64,000 nt of DNA, from positions 77,475 to 141,474 of IMG/VR virus record IMGVR_UViG_3300001472_000003; one strand, 5' to 3'. The translations under genes and the position numbers were made by a program. This stretch comes from a virus. The notes under the pieces are model-generated. The model was not told the DNA's origin and made no database searches. It saw only the letters and a program-made list of their open reading frames with translations. Shown here piece by piece: positions 6,781 to 15,179 of this stretch; within the stretch, counting starts at the first letter, position 1, and every line of letters begins with the position of its first letter.

Positions 6781-7233
6781 CTATTTATCTTTTTTAACTA
6801 TAGCACTATTAGCCCCATGCTCGGCACATTCAACACTTTCAACCCAACATCTTCCATCAGTTAAATCTCTAATTAAGTCATCAGCATAATTAAAAGCATG
6901 CTCTGCAAATTTTTCAACTCCAACTCCATCAAATATTACAATCTCGCACAATCCATTATTTTCTAATTCATAAAAATGTTTAATCTGTGGATCCTTTCTA
7001 TCTAATACCATTTTATGATCAAAATTATCTTGTAGCCATTCTTTTAAAGGTTTTAATCCTCCAAAGTCCGCTACCCAATTTTTATTATCTAGACTACTAC
7101 ATCCAAATGTAAATGTAAATGCCAAAGCATAACCATGTAGGAAAGAACAATGTGAGTGTGATGCATTAGGTTGTCTAAATACAACGCTCAAGCCAGTCTC
7201 ATGACCATATTTTTTAGTTGATAAGTAAATCAA
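6781..7233 (-). CDS. queD: QueD, 6-carboxy-tetrahydropterin synthase
   Basis: 150 residues of the PTPS/QueD fold. SHSHCSFLHGYAL (residues 25-37) contains the catalytic Cys29 and zinc-binding His33. The usual second histidine of the HGH motif is Tyr35 here, as in a subset of PTPS-like proteins. ADFGGLK, FDHKMVL (His73) and VECAEHG (Glu135, His139) complete the active-site set. The start codon is TTG at 7233: a stop lies immediately upstream in frame and an AGGAG site is correctly spaced. It makes 6-carboxy-5,6,7,8-tetrahydropterin from the FolE product. The gene starts one base after the queE stop and is followed by folE. Confidence 0.92.
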   Translation of the reverse strand: MIYLSTKKYGHETGLSVVFRQPNASHSHCSFLHGYALAFTFTFGCSSLDNKNWVADFGGLKPLKEWLQDNFDHKMVLDRKDPQIKHFYELENNGLCEIVIFDGVGVEKFAEHAFNYADDLIRDLTDGRCWVESVECAEHGANSAIVKKDK

Positions 7234-7234
7234 A

Positions 7235-8131
7235 TTAAACTCCTATTAAATTGCCAAATAGATATGTATGCACTCTTGCAGCAACATTATATCCTCTTTT
7301 AAATGCCTCGTGGGCTACGTCAGCATCCAATATCTTTTGTCCTTCTACTGTAGCACCCACTGGCATAACCCAAACTGGATATAATACACCAAGTGCTCTG
7401 CAGTTATCTATAACATCTTCCATCTCTCGCCACGATTCTTTACTTCCATTAATAACAAATTTTATTTGTCCTTCATTAGACAATTTATAATATTGTGATA
7501 TAATATCTGGTCTAATTGATTTCTCAGCTTTTTCACCGGATACAGAAAATAATTTAGGCGATATAGAAAAGAATACTTCATTAAGCCTATCTCTTTGCCA
7601 TGTTTGGAAAAAATCCATAAAATCATTACTTAATAATTGTGTGCCATTTGTCTCATATGTTACTGATAAAGGTTCATCTTTTTGTTCTATAAATTCTTGT
7701 AATAGTTCTACTGATGCTAATTGTGCATGCTTCATAAGAGGTTCACCACCAGTAAAACACATATGTTGATTAGTATATCCAAAATTAAATAGTCCTTTAG
7801 GATTTTTATTACTAATCATACTTTCTCTTATTTTTGTAGCAATTTGTTCAATTGTTCCTTTACGCTGCAAATCCTTAAATTTTTTAGCCCAAGAATAAGA
7901 TGAATCACACCCATATTCAAATACTGGCAAATCTTCCATATGATCATAATCTTCTACATTAATCTCTGTATATGGAAGTTTATATGATTTAGGATCTGTA
8001 GGGTCATCTTGCCCGAAACCATTACATTGTAAATTGCATAAGAAGAATCTTAGCCACGATGTAGGAACTCCAGTATATTGTCCCTCTCCTTGAATAGAAT
8101 GAAATATTTCTGAATACAAATATTCTTTCAT
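7235..8131 (-). CDS. queE: QueE, 7-carboxy-7-deazaguanine synthase (radical SAM, expanded cluster loop)
   Basis: 298 residues, longer than typical QueE (about 210-240). It opens YSEIFHSIQGEGQYTGVP, the QueE N-terminus. The radical-SAM cysteines are Cys32 and Cys36 (LCNLQC), but the residue expected to be the third Cys is Phe39. The canonical CDxxYSW element appears only at Cys75, so the motif is CX3CX38C. The glycine-rich SAM motif FTGGEPL follows. The enzyme rearranges carboxytetrahydropterin to 7-carboxy-7-deazaguanine. The AAGGAG ribosome site lies in the last codons of the deformylase-like gene, with a 1-bp overlap. The identification is firm; the loop is the odd feature. Confidence 0.92.
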   Translation of the reverse strand: MKEYLYSEIFHSIQGEGQYTGVPTSWLRFFLCNLQCNGFGQDDPTDPKSYKLPYTEINVEDYDHMEDLPVFEYGCDSSYSWAKKFKDLQRKGTIEQIATKIRESMISNKNPKGLFNFGYTNQHMCFTGGEPLMKHAQLASVELLQEFIEQKDEPLSVTYETNGTQLLSNDFMDFFQTWQRDRLNEVFFSISPKLFSVSGEKAEKSIRPDIISQYYKLSNEGQIKFVINGSKESWREMEDVIDNCRALGVLYPVWVMPVGATVEGQKILDADVAHEAFKRGYNVAARVHTYLFGNLIGV

Positions 8132-8670
8132 TATGTCATCTCCTTCATTGAATTTATTTGATTTTCCCTAATAATATCTATTATACTATAATTTTTATTT
8201 TTAGTCCACCTTTTTATTGCGGCTTCTTTATGGAATCTATTAGCTCTTTTAAAAAAAGTTATACCTTCAATAAGATCATGTTGTTGCTGAAATACTCTAG
8301 CACTCATACCTGTAAATTTTTCTACATTAAAATTACCTGCAGGATCTTGAAATCTGACACGTATGTGTTTTGGTCTTTTAATTTTCATTATTATACCTGG
8401 ATGGGATAAACATGTCTCATCCAACACAATTAATTCATCTGATGATGATGTGATGATAGGATTAAAACATACAAATTTAGGATCTGTATTAAGAACAAAT
8501 ACTTTATATGGCAATCCTATTTGATTAGCAGATACACCATTACCTTCAAAATGTATAAGATTTTTAACTAACATATTGGCTAATTCTTTTGGATCTATTT
8601 GAGGCTCTTTAAAATTAAAAATATTAGTAGGATGACTTAGTAATTCATTATATTTAGCTAATTTTATCAT
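8131..8670 (-). CDS. Peptide deformylase homolog with degenerate active site
   Basis: 179 residues with the PDF fold motifs in order. Motif 1 is GNGVSANQIGL (43-53; family GxGxAAxQ). Motif 2 is DETCLSHPG (84-92; family EGCLS, zinc ligand Cys87). At the expected place of motif 3 (QHExDHLxG) the protein reads FQQQHDLIEG (127-136). Without gaps, HExDH becomes QQHDL, so two zinc histidines and the catalytic Glu are missing. Active PDF removes the formyl group from nascent N-termini, and marine phages often carry one. This copy may be inactive, may use the shifted His131, or may have a binding role. It overlaps gp46 by 4 bp (ATGA) and queE by 1 bp. Confidence 0.8.
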   Translation of the reverse strand: MIKLAKYNELLSHPTNIFNFKEPQIDPKELANMLVKNLIHFEGNGVSANQIGLPYKVFVLNTDPKFVCFNPIITSSSDELIVLDETCLSHPGIIMKIKRPKHIRVRFQDPAGNFNVEKFTGMSARVFQQQHDLIEGITFFKRANRFHKEAAIKRWTKNKNYSIIDIIRENQINSMKEMT

Positions 8671-10382
8671 GCCGCAATCCTCGAGAAATTTTTAATTTTT
8701 TCAAATTTAATAACATTATGAAATTTATCAAATAATGCATCACCTTTATGGCTTATAATAAATAGGTTTGTATCAGCAGTTAAATCATTTATTATTTTAA
8801 GAAATTCTTCAGTGCCACTATTGTCTAAAGATGAATCGAACACTTCATCCATCAATAATAAATTGGTACTTATACTATTTTTTATCTTAGCAATAGCTCT
8901 CCATGTAAATAATAATGCTAGGTCTATCCTCATCTTTTCACCTTCTGAAAACGAATCATAAGAAAAATCATCTCTATATCTAGATCGAATTTTTTCATTA
9001 AAATTTTCATCGAGCTCAAATTTAACAAAGAAATCCATTGCTGCTAAATACTTGTTAACAAGTTTATTAATAATAGGAACATATTGTTTAATAATTCTAG
9101 ACTTAATGCCAGAGTCTCTTAATATTTTAGATGCAGAATCAAGTAATATTTTTTTATCTATAAGATTATTTTTTTCTGTTCTTAAAAGTCCTAATTCTTT
9201 TTTTAATTCTTTAAGTGTTTTTTCCGCTGTATTATCTTCTTTAAGTTTACTTTTAATTGTATTATTGTCATTTTGAAATTCTTCGATTAGTCTATTACAC
9301 GCATTTATAGTAGATTGTATATTACTATACTCTCGTTGTTTATTATCTACTTGTTTAATAACATCTAACATTTCATTCATTGTTTTGTTAGTATTATTGG
9401 TTTCATCTTTTAATAGAGTTAAACCATTCTTTGATTCATCTAATTTTTCTTGTTTAGATAATACATGAGAGCATTTAAATTCTTCATCTATATCTTGGTG
9501 ACAAGTTGGACAATTTTCATGATTATCAAAGAACGAAATTTCTTTTTCTAAATTGATAATATTTTGTTCTATTTTTGTTTCTATTTTTGTTAGTTGATTT
9601 ATTTTTGCTTCAATTTTAGTTTTATCTTTTATTTGTTCTTGTAATATATCGATAGATTCCATAATATTTTTTTGTTCTATATTATATAAAGATATATTAT
9701 TAGTATTCTCTTTAATCTTAATATTATTAGATTCAAGACGTTCATTATTATTATCCGATAATGATTTGATATGATTCTCTTGCAATGCAATTTTATCTTC
9801 AGATGAATTTATTTTATAATCATTCTCTAATGTGTCATCACGATGTTGTTGGCTTTTTGATTTTAATAAAATATTCATAGTAGAAAATACTTGCAAGTCT
9901 AAAAGGTCTTCTATTACCTCTCTTCTATTAGAAGATGATAGTTGCATAAATGGTGTAAATGATGCACTACCTAATACTACAATTTGTGAAAAAGATTTAT
10001 GATTTAATTTTAATATTTGATTGGTTAATAAATCTTGATAGTCTCTAATAGCTGCATCTTGATTTATCATTTTACCATTTTGATATACTTCAAATATTGT
10101 AGGTTTAATTCCTCTTTTAATTATATAATTATGTTTACCTACTGCAAATTCAACCACTACTAAAGCATCCCGCCCATTTATAGTATTAACTAATTGTGCT
10201 TTGGTTATTTTTCTAAAAGCTCTACCATATAATGCTAAAGACAGAGCATCTAATAATGTAGACTTTCCTGCGCCATTCTCACCTACTATTAGTGTAGATT
10301 TAGATTTAATCAAATTAACTTCAGTCCACGTATCCCCAGTAGATAAGAAATTTTTCCATTTTATATATTTAAATTTTATCAT
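8667..10382 (-). CDS. 46: gp46-like recombination endonuclease subunit (Rad50/SbcC type)
   Basis: 571 residues, close to T4 gp46 (560). It is an SMC-like ATPase with Walker A GENGAGKST at 34-42, long coiled-coil arms, a zinc-hook CPTC at 291-294, the ABC signature SFSEGEKMR and Walker B LLLMDEVFD near the C-terminus. With gp47 it resects DNA ends for recombination-dependent replication and helps degrade host DNA. The gene overlaps gp47 by 4 bp, the usual coupling of this pair. Confidence 0.95.
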   Translation of the reverse strand: MIKFKYIKWKNFLSTGDTWTEVNLIKSKSTLIVGENGAGKSTLLDALSLALYGRAFRKITKAQLVNTINGRDALVVVEFAVGKHNYIIKRGIKPTIFEVYQNGKMINQDAAIRDYQDLLTNQILKLNHKSFSQIVVLGSASFTPFMQLSSSNRREVIEDLLDLQVFSTMNILLKSKSQQHRDDTLENDYKINSSEDKIALQENHIKSLSDNNNERLESNNIKIKENTNNISLYNIEQKNIMESIDILQEQIKDKTKIEAKINQLTKIETKIEQNIINLEKEISFFDNHENCPTCHQDIDEEFKCSHVLSKQEKLDESKNGLTLLKDETNNTNKTMNEMLDVIKQVDNKQREYSNIQSTINACNRLIEEFQNDNNTIKSKLKEDNTAEKTLKELKKELGLLRTEKNNLIDKKILLDSASKILRDSGIKSRIIKQYVPIINKLVNKYLAAMDFFVKFELDENFNEKIRSRYRDDFSYDSFSEGEKMRIDLALLFTWRAIAKIKNSISTNLLLMDEVFDSSLDNSGTEEFLKIINDLTADTNLFIISHKGDALFDKFHNVIKFEKIKNFSRIAA

Positions 10383-11443
10383 ATTGTATTAAGTGCTTCC
10401 GTATATAATTCTCTCATTAATTTTGATAATGCTATTTTATCTGTCTCATCATTAGTAATTGATTCGACATACTTGTCTAATATAGTTAATGTGTCTTCTG
10501 CTTCATCTATAAGACTATTATCATCTTCCATATCAAGATTTAAATGGTCTTCTACAACCTGTAGATGTGCTGGGTTTGACTTTTCTATTTGTTCTACATA
10601 CATATCAAACCAATATGGATTTGATTTTTCTTTTACAATAAGCTTAATGAAACAATCATTTAAATGGCTGAAATCTTCAGTTACTGAAGAGGTTGGATCA
10701 ATATCACTATCACTATACCATATTTTATGATATATTCTATGTGTATTTTCAATAAATGTTAATTCACGTGTATCTGTATCAAATATATGAAATCCTCTTT
10801 TATCATTCCAATCAGACCACGTCATTTCATATGGTGCACCTAGATATGATATATTGCCTTTAGTCGATTTATGATGGTAATGTCCTGTATATACAATATC
10901 AAATTTTTTAAAAATATCTGCTTCATATCCATGATCACTAACTGATCCTTTAAACCATTCAAATCCAATAAGTTCTAAATGACCCATAAGTACTTGTGCT
11001 TTTGTATTGTTTATATGGTCAAAGCATAATTGCTGATTGTCTGTTGCTATCCATGGCATTAAACAAATATCTAATCCATCAATATTAATATCAGTAGGAT
11101 TTTTATATGATATAATATTTTTATATCCAGACAATAATAAATCTACACTATTACAATCATTAGTATTTTTAAAATAATCATTGTGATTGCCAACTAATGA
11201 ATGTAATGTAATATTATTATTTTCTAACTTGTCGTAGAACATTTCTTTTGCAGACTGTAAAGAAAAATAATTAATATATTTTCTTCTATCAAATGAGTCG
11301 CCTAAGTCTATTACTGTATCTATATTATATGATTTTATTGTAGGAAAAAATATATTGTCATAAAATTTTTTATAATAATTAATAAACTTTACATTATCAT
11401 TTCTTACACCAAAATGTTGGTCAGTTATTAGCGCTATCTTCAT
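10379..11443 (-). CDS. 47: gp47-like recombination endonuclease subunit (Mre11/SbcD type)
   Basis: 354 residues (T4 gp47 has 339). The calcineurin-like phosphoesterase metal motifs occur in order: DQHFG (Asp8, His10), DLGDSFDRR, GNHNDY and GHYHHK. It is the nuclease partner of gp46. The start at 11443 lies 23 bp inside the end of the gp55 gene, and the gene ends in an ATGA overlap with gp46, so the three form one translational run. Confidence 0.95.
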   Translation of the reverse strand: MKIALITDQHFGVRNDNVKFINYYKKFYDNIFFPTIKSYNIDTVIDLGDSFDRRKYINYFSLQSAKEMFYDKLENNNITLHSLVGNHNDYFKNTNDCNSVDLLLSGYKNIISYKNPTDINIDGLDICLMPWIATDNQQLCFDHINNTKAQVLMGHLELIGFEWFKGSVSDHGYEADIFKKFDIVYTGHYHHKSTKGNISYLGAPYEMTWSDWNDKRGFHIFDTDTRELTFIENTHRIYHKIWYSDSDIDPTSSVTEDFSHLNDCFIKLIVKEKSNPYWFDMYVEQIEKSNPAHLQVVEDHLNLDMEDDNSLIDEAEDTLTILDKYVESITNDETDKIALSKLMRELYTEALNTI

Positions 11444-11981
11444 TTACTAAAACTCCACTGTCTTTAATTAATCTAACTCGTCTTTGTTCTTTTTTTTCTG
11501 CTTCTTTATCTTCATAATTTTTAATAAAGTCTGTCATGTATTCATTTTTCAAATCAACATAAGCAGGTTTTACCGCTTCGTCCATATGTTCAGATTGTGA
11601 GACTATTGTATTAAGTATCATACTATTTTCTACAAACTTATGTCTAACATACATTTGTTTCTTTTCTTTTTGTATTCGTCTAAGAAATGCAAAATATATT
11701 ATTTGTGTAAAATATGCAAACGGGTTTGATGATTTATCTGGGTTAAAATTATTTAAATAATTAATACAATTTTCGAGACCATCTGAAATCATTTCTTCTC
11801 TAAAGGTATAATTAATAAAATTAGGCTTCCTAGATAATCTATTTGCTATTTGATGTAGACACACTCCGACATATTCGGGTACCCTAGGAGCAGGCTTCTC
11901 AGCTTTCTCCGCTTCTAATCTTTTATTTCGATGTTCAACAAGAACAGCAAATAATTTTTTATTATCTACATAATGTGCCAT
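11421..11981 (-). CDS. 55: gp55-like late sigma factor
   Basis: 186 residues; T4 gp55 has 185. The core resembles sigma region 2: TFREEMISDGLENCINYLNN, then NPFAYFTQIIYFAFLRRIQKEKK. It directs host RNA polymerase to late promoters with a TATAAATA box and lacks regions for -35 recognition. Consistent with this, TATAAATA-like boxes precede many virion genes in this window. It lies between an unknown 142-residue gene and gp47, the same area as in other marine T4-like genomes. Confidence 0.9.
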   Translation of the reverse strand: MAHYVDNKKLFAVLVEHRNKRLEAEKAEKPAPRVPEYVGVCLHQIANRLSRKPNFINYTFREEMISDGLENCINYLNNFNPDKSSNPFAYFTQIIYFAFLRRIQKEKKQMYVRHKFVENSMILNTIVSQSEHMDEAVKPAYVDLKNEYMTDFIKNYEDKEAEKKEQRRVRLIKDSGVLVNEDSANN

Positions 11982-11989
11982 TTTATTTC

Positions 11990-12418
11990 CTAATTTAATT
12001 TATTCTTATCTATTTTTAATAATTCAAAGAATGCTTCGAGATCATTTTTATCTGGAGATGCACTTTTTTGTTTATTATTATTATTATAACCTTTTTCTTG
12101 ATTAGTGTCAACATAAATATCCGCATCATCAAATTCTTTATTTACAACAGTGTTATATTGATCTATTATAGTATCATGTATGTTAGTATAACTATTGATA
12201 ATAAATTTAGGATTTATAGTTACTGTATCGCCTTTTTTTATTTTACCAAATGCTTGCCAAGGACCAACTAAAGCATAGACAATTCTTTGACCATTATTGT
12301 TCAGTATATATAACCACGGGTCTTCTATGACAAGTAAATCGCCAGTATATGCTGGATTTTTAGCAATAATGTTCTCCCCATTGCTTAATTTTAAACAAAT
12401 ATATTTTTCATTTAACAT
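11990..12418 (-). CDS. Hypothetical protein with LSm/Hfq-like N-terminus
   Basis: 142 residues. The first half (KYICLKLSNGENIIAKN, VIEDPWLY, GPWQAF) reads like a small five-stranded Sm-like barrel: a strand, then NGE, then a strand, and later a hydrophobic core. The second half is Asn/Asp/Lys-rich and probably disordered, ending in a short helix. Relatives are found next to gp55 or uvsW in marine T4-like phages, from memory, with no proven role. An RNA-binding or transcription-linked function is a guess from fold impression and position only. Confidence 0.6.
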   Translation of the reverse strand: MLNEKYICLKLSNGENIIAKNPAYTGDLLVIEDPWLYILNNNGQRIVYALVGPWQAFGKIKKGDTVTINPKFIINSYTNIHDTIIDQYNTVVNKEFDDADIYVDTNQEKGYNNNNKQKSASPDKNDLEAFFELLKIDKNKLN

Positions 12419-12420
12419 TG

Positions 12421-13887
12421 TTATACCTTTATTTTTATTGTATAAATTTTATATTCAAACTTCTCTTCATTATAGGTTTTAATTCGTTCTGCGAAGTGTT
12501 GTATAGTATAATTGTGTTTACTCTTATGTGTTAAATCATCTGCTATATCATAAAGGGTTGCAGATGATTTTGAATCGCTTTTACGTAAACCTCTACCGAT
12601 TGATTGTAGATTTCGTATTCTTGATTTAGTTGGGCTAGCAAAAACAATATTATGAAGATTCTTAATATTTATACCTGTCGAAAAGGTGCCATATGATGCA
12701 ACTATTATCGCATCAGATTCTTCCTCAACTAATGCCCTTATGTCTTCTCTAATATTGGCTTTTATATCACCAGAGACATAATGTAATTGTCTTTGAAATA
12801 ATGCTTTATCTATTTCATCTTTAATATCTTTAAAAAGTATTTTACCATGTTTATCTACAAATTGAAATAGTAAAAGTGTATTACCTTTTAATGACATCAC
12901 AAGATTTTTAATAAATGTATTTCTTGCATTAAGCCTAACAATATAATCCATTTCTTCTGCATAAGTTGATTTGGATAATAACTTTCTTATCTCAGTAGGA
13001 TATTGTAATACTAAAGCTTTAATTTTAAAGTCAGCTAAATGCCCTTGACCAATTAATTCAGATGATGTAGTAACTTTTTTTACTGCACCAAATAATCCTT
13101 CTAATACAAGTTTATGAGTTTGAGTGCCATCTAGTGTTCCCGTAAATCCAAATCTATATTTACAATTTTCTAACTTTGTCATTATAGCTGTTAATGATTT
13201 TGATTTGAATAAATGAGCTTCATCGCCAACAACTACATCGAAATCTCTAAACCATGCTTTAGGTTGTTTAAATATTGATTGCCATGTTGTTATAACAATA
13301 GGTGTATTAATACTTTCTTTCCATTCTTTAGATTCTGTTCCTGTAATTACTGTGCATTCACCTTCATAACCATATTCTTTAAAATCAGTTTTCATTTGAT
13401 ATACTAAGGATGTTGTGGGAACTATAATTAGTTTAATACCATCATAATATTGTGTTAACAGATATATTATTAATGATTTACCGGATGCTGTGGGTGATAG
13501 TAATAATGATCTATTAAATCTAATAGCATGCATAAAAGCTTTTATTTGATAATCTCTTGGCATATATTTTAAATTTAATGATTGTATAAAGGTGCTAGCA
13601 TCACTTTCTGAGAAGGTATTGCCACCCAACATATCATCAAGTTCTACCGCATAATCTCTTTCTTTAGCAAATGTATATATGTAATACTGTAGACCTGCGT
13701 ATATTAATTGTGTGGCTGGGTTATATAATCTTATTTTTCCATCCCACATTTTATTACGGACTGATGGTATAAATTGTGCACCGGGAATTGTAAATGTAAA
13801 ATATTCACTTAATTCATATCCAAGACTTGGTTCTACGTCTAACTTAATAAAAACTTCATTATAATAATTTATTTTAATATCTATCAT
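12421..13887 (-). CDS. uvsW: UvsW-like superfamily 2 DNA helicase
   Basis: 488 residues (T4 UvsW 502). An N-terminal small domain (about 1-100) is followed by helicase motifs: Walker A SPTASGKS at 131-138, DEAH at 222-225, GFTGTL (motif III), and motif VI QSIGRGLRK in the second RecA domain. UvsW unwinds branched recombination intermediates and R-loops and turns off origin-primed replication late in infection. It is translationally coupled to uvsY (4-bp overlap). Confidence 0.93.
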   Translation of the reverse strand: MIDIKINYYNEVFIKLDVEPSLGYELSEYFTFTIPGAQFIPSVRNKMWDGKIRLYNPATQLIYAGLQYYIYTFAKERDYAVELDDMLGGNTFSESDASTFIQSLNLKYMPRDYQIKAFMHAIRFNRSLLLSPTASGKSLIIYLLTQYYDGIKLIIVPTTSLVYQMKTDFKEYGYEGECTVITGTESKEWKESINTPIVITTWQSIFKQPKAWFRDFDVVVGDEAHLFKSKSLTAIMTKLENCKYRFGFTGTLDGTQTHKLVLEGLFGAVKKVTTSSELIGQGHLADFKIKALVLQYPTEIRKLLSKSTYAEEMDYIVRLNARNTFIKNLVMSLKGNTLLLFQFVDKHGKILFKDIKDEIDKALFQRQLHYVSGDIKANIREDIRALVEEESDAIIVASYGTFSTGINIKNLHNIVFASPTKSRIRNLQSIGRGLRKSDSKSSATLYDIADDLTHKSKHNYTIQHFAERIKTYNEEKFEYKIYTIKIKV

Positions 13888-14318
13888 ATACCTACTTTAA
13901 ATTTTTCCCAATCAATTGCAGACTTAATATTAAATCCTCTATTAACAAGAGACTTAATAACATTCTCTAAAAAATCTACTTTCTCTTTAGCTAAAGCAGT
14001 TTTCATATTGTGTTCTATTATTTGATTGTCAGAATCAATATATAGTGAGAGATCTTGTTTTATTATTTTAAGTGGATTAGGTTCCCATCCAAGTTCATTC
14101 AATTCAGTATGATCCATATGGCCTTGAAAATAATCCCATTTTTGTTTATATAATCTTTTATAATCTATTTCTAATTTTCTTAATTTTAATCTTTCATAAG
14201 AAAACATTTTATAATATTTAGAATGTAGCTGTGGTATTTTTAATGATTCTTCACCTAACTCAGTTCTATCGATGTTAGAATCATTTGACCAAGCTTCCAT
14301 TATCTCTTCCATTGTCAT
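13884..14318 (-). CDS. uvsY: UvsY-like recombination mediator
   Basis: 144 residues (T4 UvsY 137). All-helical and charged. The layout LHSKYYKMFSYERLKLRKLE, a KxKWDYFxG turn, and a C-terminal VKSLVNRGFNIKSAIDWEKF parallel T4 UvsY (its RLDYYSG and KSRGFAIKHI segments). It loads UvsX onto gp32-coated single-stranded DNA. No uvsX is inside the window. The gene is directly downstream of a sigma70-type promoter and upstream of uvsW, as in other T4-like phages. Confidence 0.88.
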   Translation of the reverse strand: MTMEEIMEAWSNDSNIDRTELGEESLKIPQLHSKYYKMFSYERLKLRKLEIDYKRLYKQKWDYFQGHMDHTELNELGWEPNPLKIIKQDLSLYIDSDNQIIEHNMKTALAKEKVDFLENVIKSLVNRGFNIKSAIDWEKFKVGI

Positions 14319-14352
14319 AGAGGCTCCATTACGAAATTATACTTTTTAATTT

Positions 14353-14381
14353 ATAATAACATATTATGAGGTAAATGTCAC
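14353..14381 (-). promoter_or_regulatory. Sigma70-type early promoter for uvsY-uvsW-gp55-gp47-gp46
   Basis: On the minus strand GTGACA (14381-14376) and TATTAT (14358-14353) are separated by 17 bp, about 35 bp before the uvsY ATG. The -35 hexamer overlaps the stop codon of the preceding tail gene. The flank TGACATTTACC matches the operon promoter at 6033-6061 in ten of eleven positions. Confidence 0.6.
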
Positions 14382-14905
14382 GTTATTTTTTTGATTTCGA
14401 AAAGATTATATCTAAAAGATGCGGTTGCTTCAACATATGGAATATCTTGTGCTCTATTGTCAAATTGCAAGTCTCCTATACTGACTGGATATAATTGAGA
14501 GAATACAGCTGCTATATTTGAATTATTATGGCTAGTCATAATTGTTAAAGTACCATCTGCATATATTCCTTCTCCGGTACCATCTGCAGATTTTTGAATA
14601 GCTTTATATTGATCAAAGTTTTCAGGATATCCTACAGCAACTATCCAATTATATAACTCAAGATAATTTGTCATATCTTCGTCAACCATAAAGGTTATCA
14701 TCAACTCTCCGAATGTTATATGGTCACCTGGAATTGGTATTTTAAGAAATGGTGTATCTTGTCCTTGTGTTTCTCCTAATGACACACTAGGCAAATTAAC
14801 AGATTGACACATAAATGAAGTATATGGCAATTTTTTAATATCCAATCTATATTTTAAACTGGAAAGAAAATTTTTATTTGGTGGTGAGGAGGTTAACACA
14901 CTCAT
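14378..14905 (-). CDS. Tail-tube-fold virion protein (gp3- or gp19-family candidate)
   Basis: 175 residues. FGELMITFMVDEDMTNYLELYNWIVAVGYPENF is the pattern of T4 tail-tube-like proteins (beta strand, then acidic D-E-D, then an N-Y-x-E-x-x-x-W helix). The remainder is beta-rich and ends with a self-contained hairpin. Length and position, after gp23 and before uvsY, fit the tail completion/tube-terminator gene gp3 of marine T4-like phages (T4 gp3 has 176 residues). A minor gp19/gp54 relative is the alternative. I did not recognise a residue-level match to gp3, so the name is tentative. Confidence 0.55.
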   Translation of the reverse strand: MSVLTSSPPNKNFLSSLKYRLDIKKLPYTSFMCQSVNLPSVSLGETQGQDTPFLKIPIPGDHITFGELMITFMVDEDMTNYLELYNWIVAVGYPENFDQYKAIQKSADGTGEGIYADGTLTIMTSHNNSNIAAVFSQLYPVSIGDLQFDNRAQDIPYVEATASFRYNLFEIKKIT

Positions 14906-15150
14906 TATTGCAATTCCTTTATTTTATTATACAATTTTAAAGCATTCTCTTCATTTATACACTTTATCGAAATACTTGAAATACTTTCATGTGAGAAATT
15001 CTTTACTAATTGTAATTCTAAATTAGATTTATATTTTTCTAGATAATTATTACAATTCTCATTATTTGTGAATGTTAAACCCCCATGTATTTTTATATCG
15101 GGCGATGGTTTATTTGTATAAATTACTAGTGCTAATAAAAACCATTTCAT
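14905..15150 (-). CDS. Small protein with N-terminal signal/membrane segment
   Basis: 81 residues. MKWFLLALVIYTN is a short hydrophobic N-terminus resembling a signal peptide. A polar domain with two Cys (CNNYLEKY and IKCINEE) follows and ends in a helix. Unknown function. It lies just after the gp23 terminator and a CATAAATA late box, and its stop overlaps the start of the next gene by one base, so it is a late gene. A periplasmic or envelope role is inferred from the leader only. Confidence 0.6.
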   Translation of the reverse strand: MKWFLLALVIYTNKPSPDIKIHGGLTFTNNENCNNYLEKYKSNLELQLVKNFSHESISSISIKCINEENALKLYNKIKELQ

Positions 15151-15179
15151 ATTATAATTTCCTTGTATTTTTATACATA

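Noticed and set aside
6782-6789. GATAAATA box just before folE
   Set aside because: It lies at the queD stop in an early-type gene group; in DNA this AT-rich such 8-mers occur often by chance, and there is no terminator or operon break to support a late promoter.
14319-14377. Small hidden gene or RNA in the uvsY upstream gap
   Set aside because: The gap is fully used by a sigma70-type promoter and ribosome site; no open frame of useful length exists.
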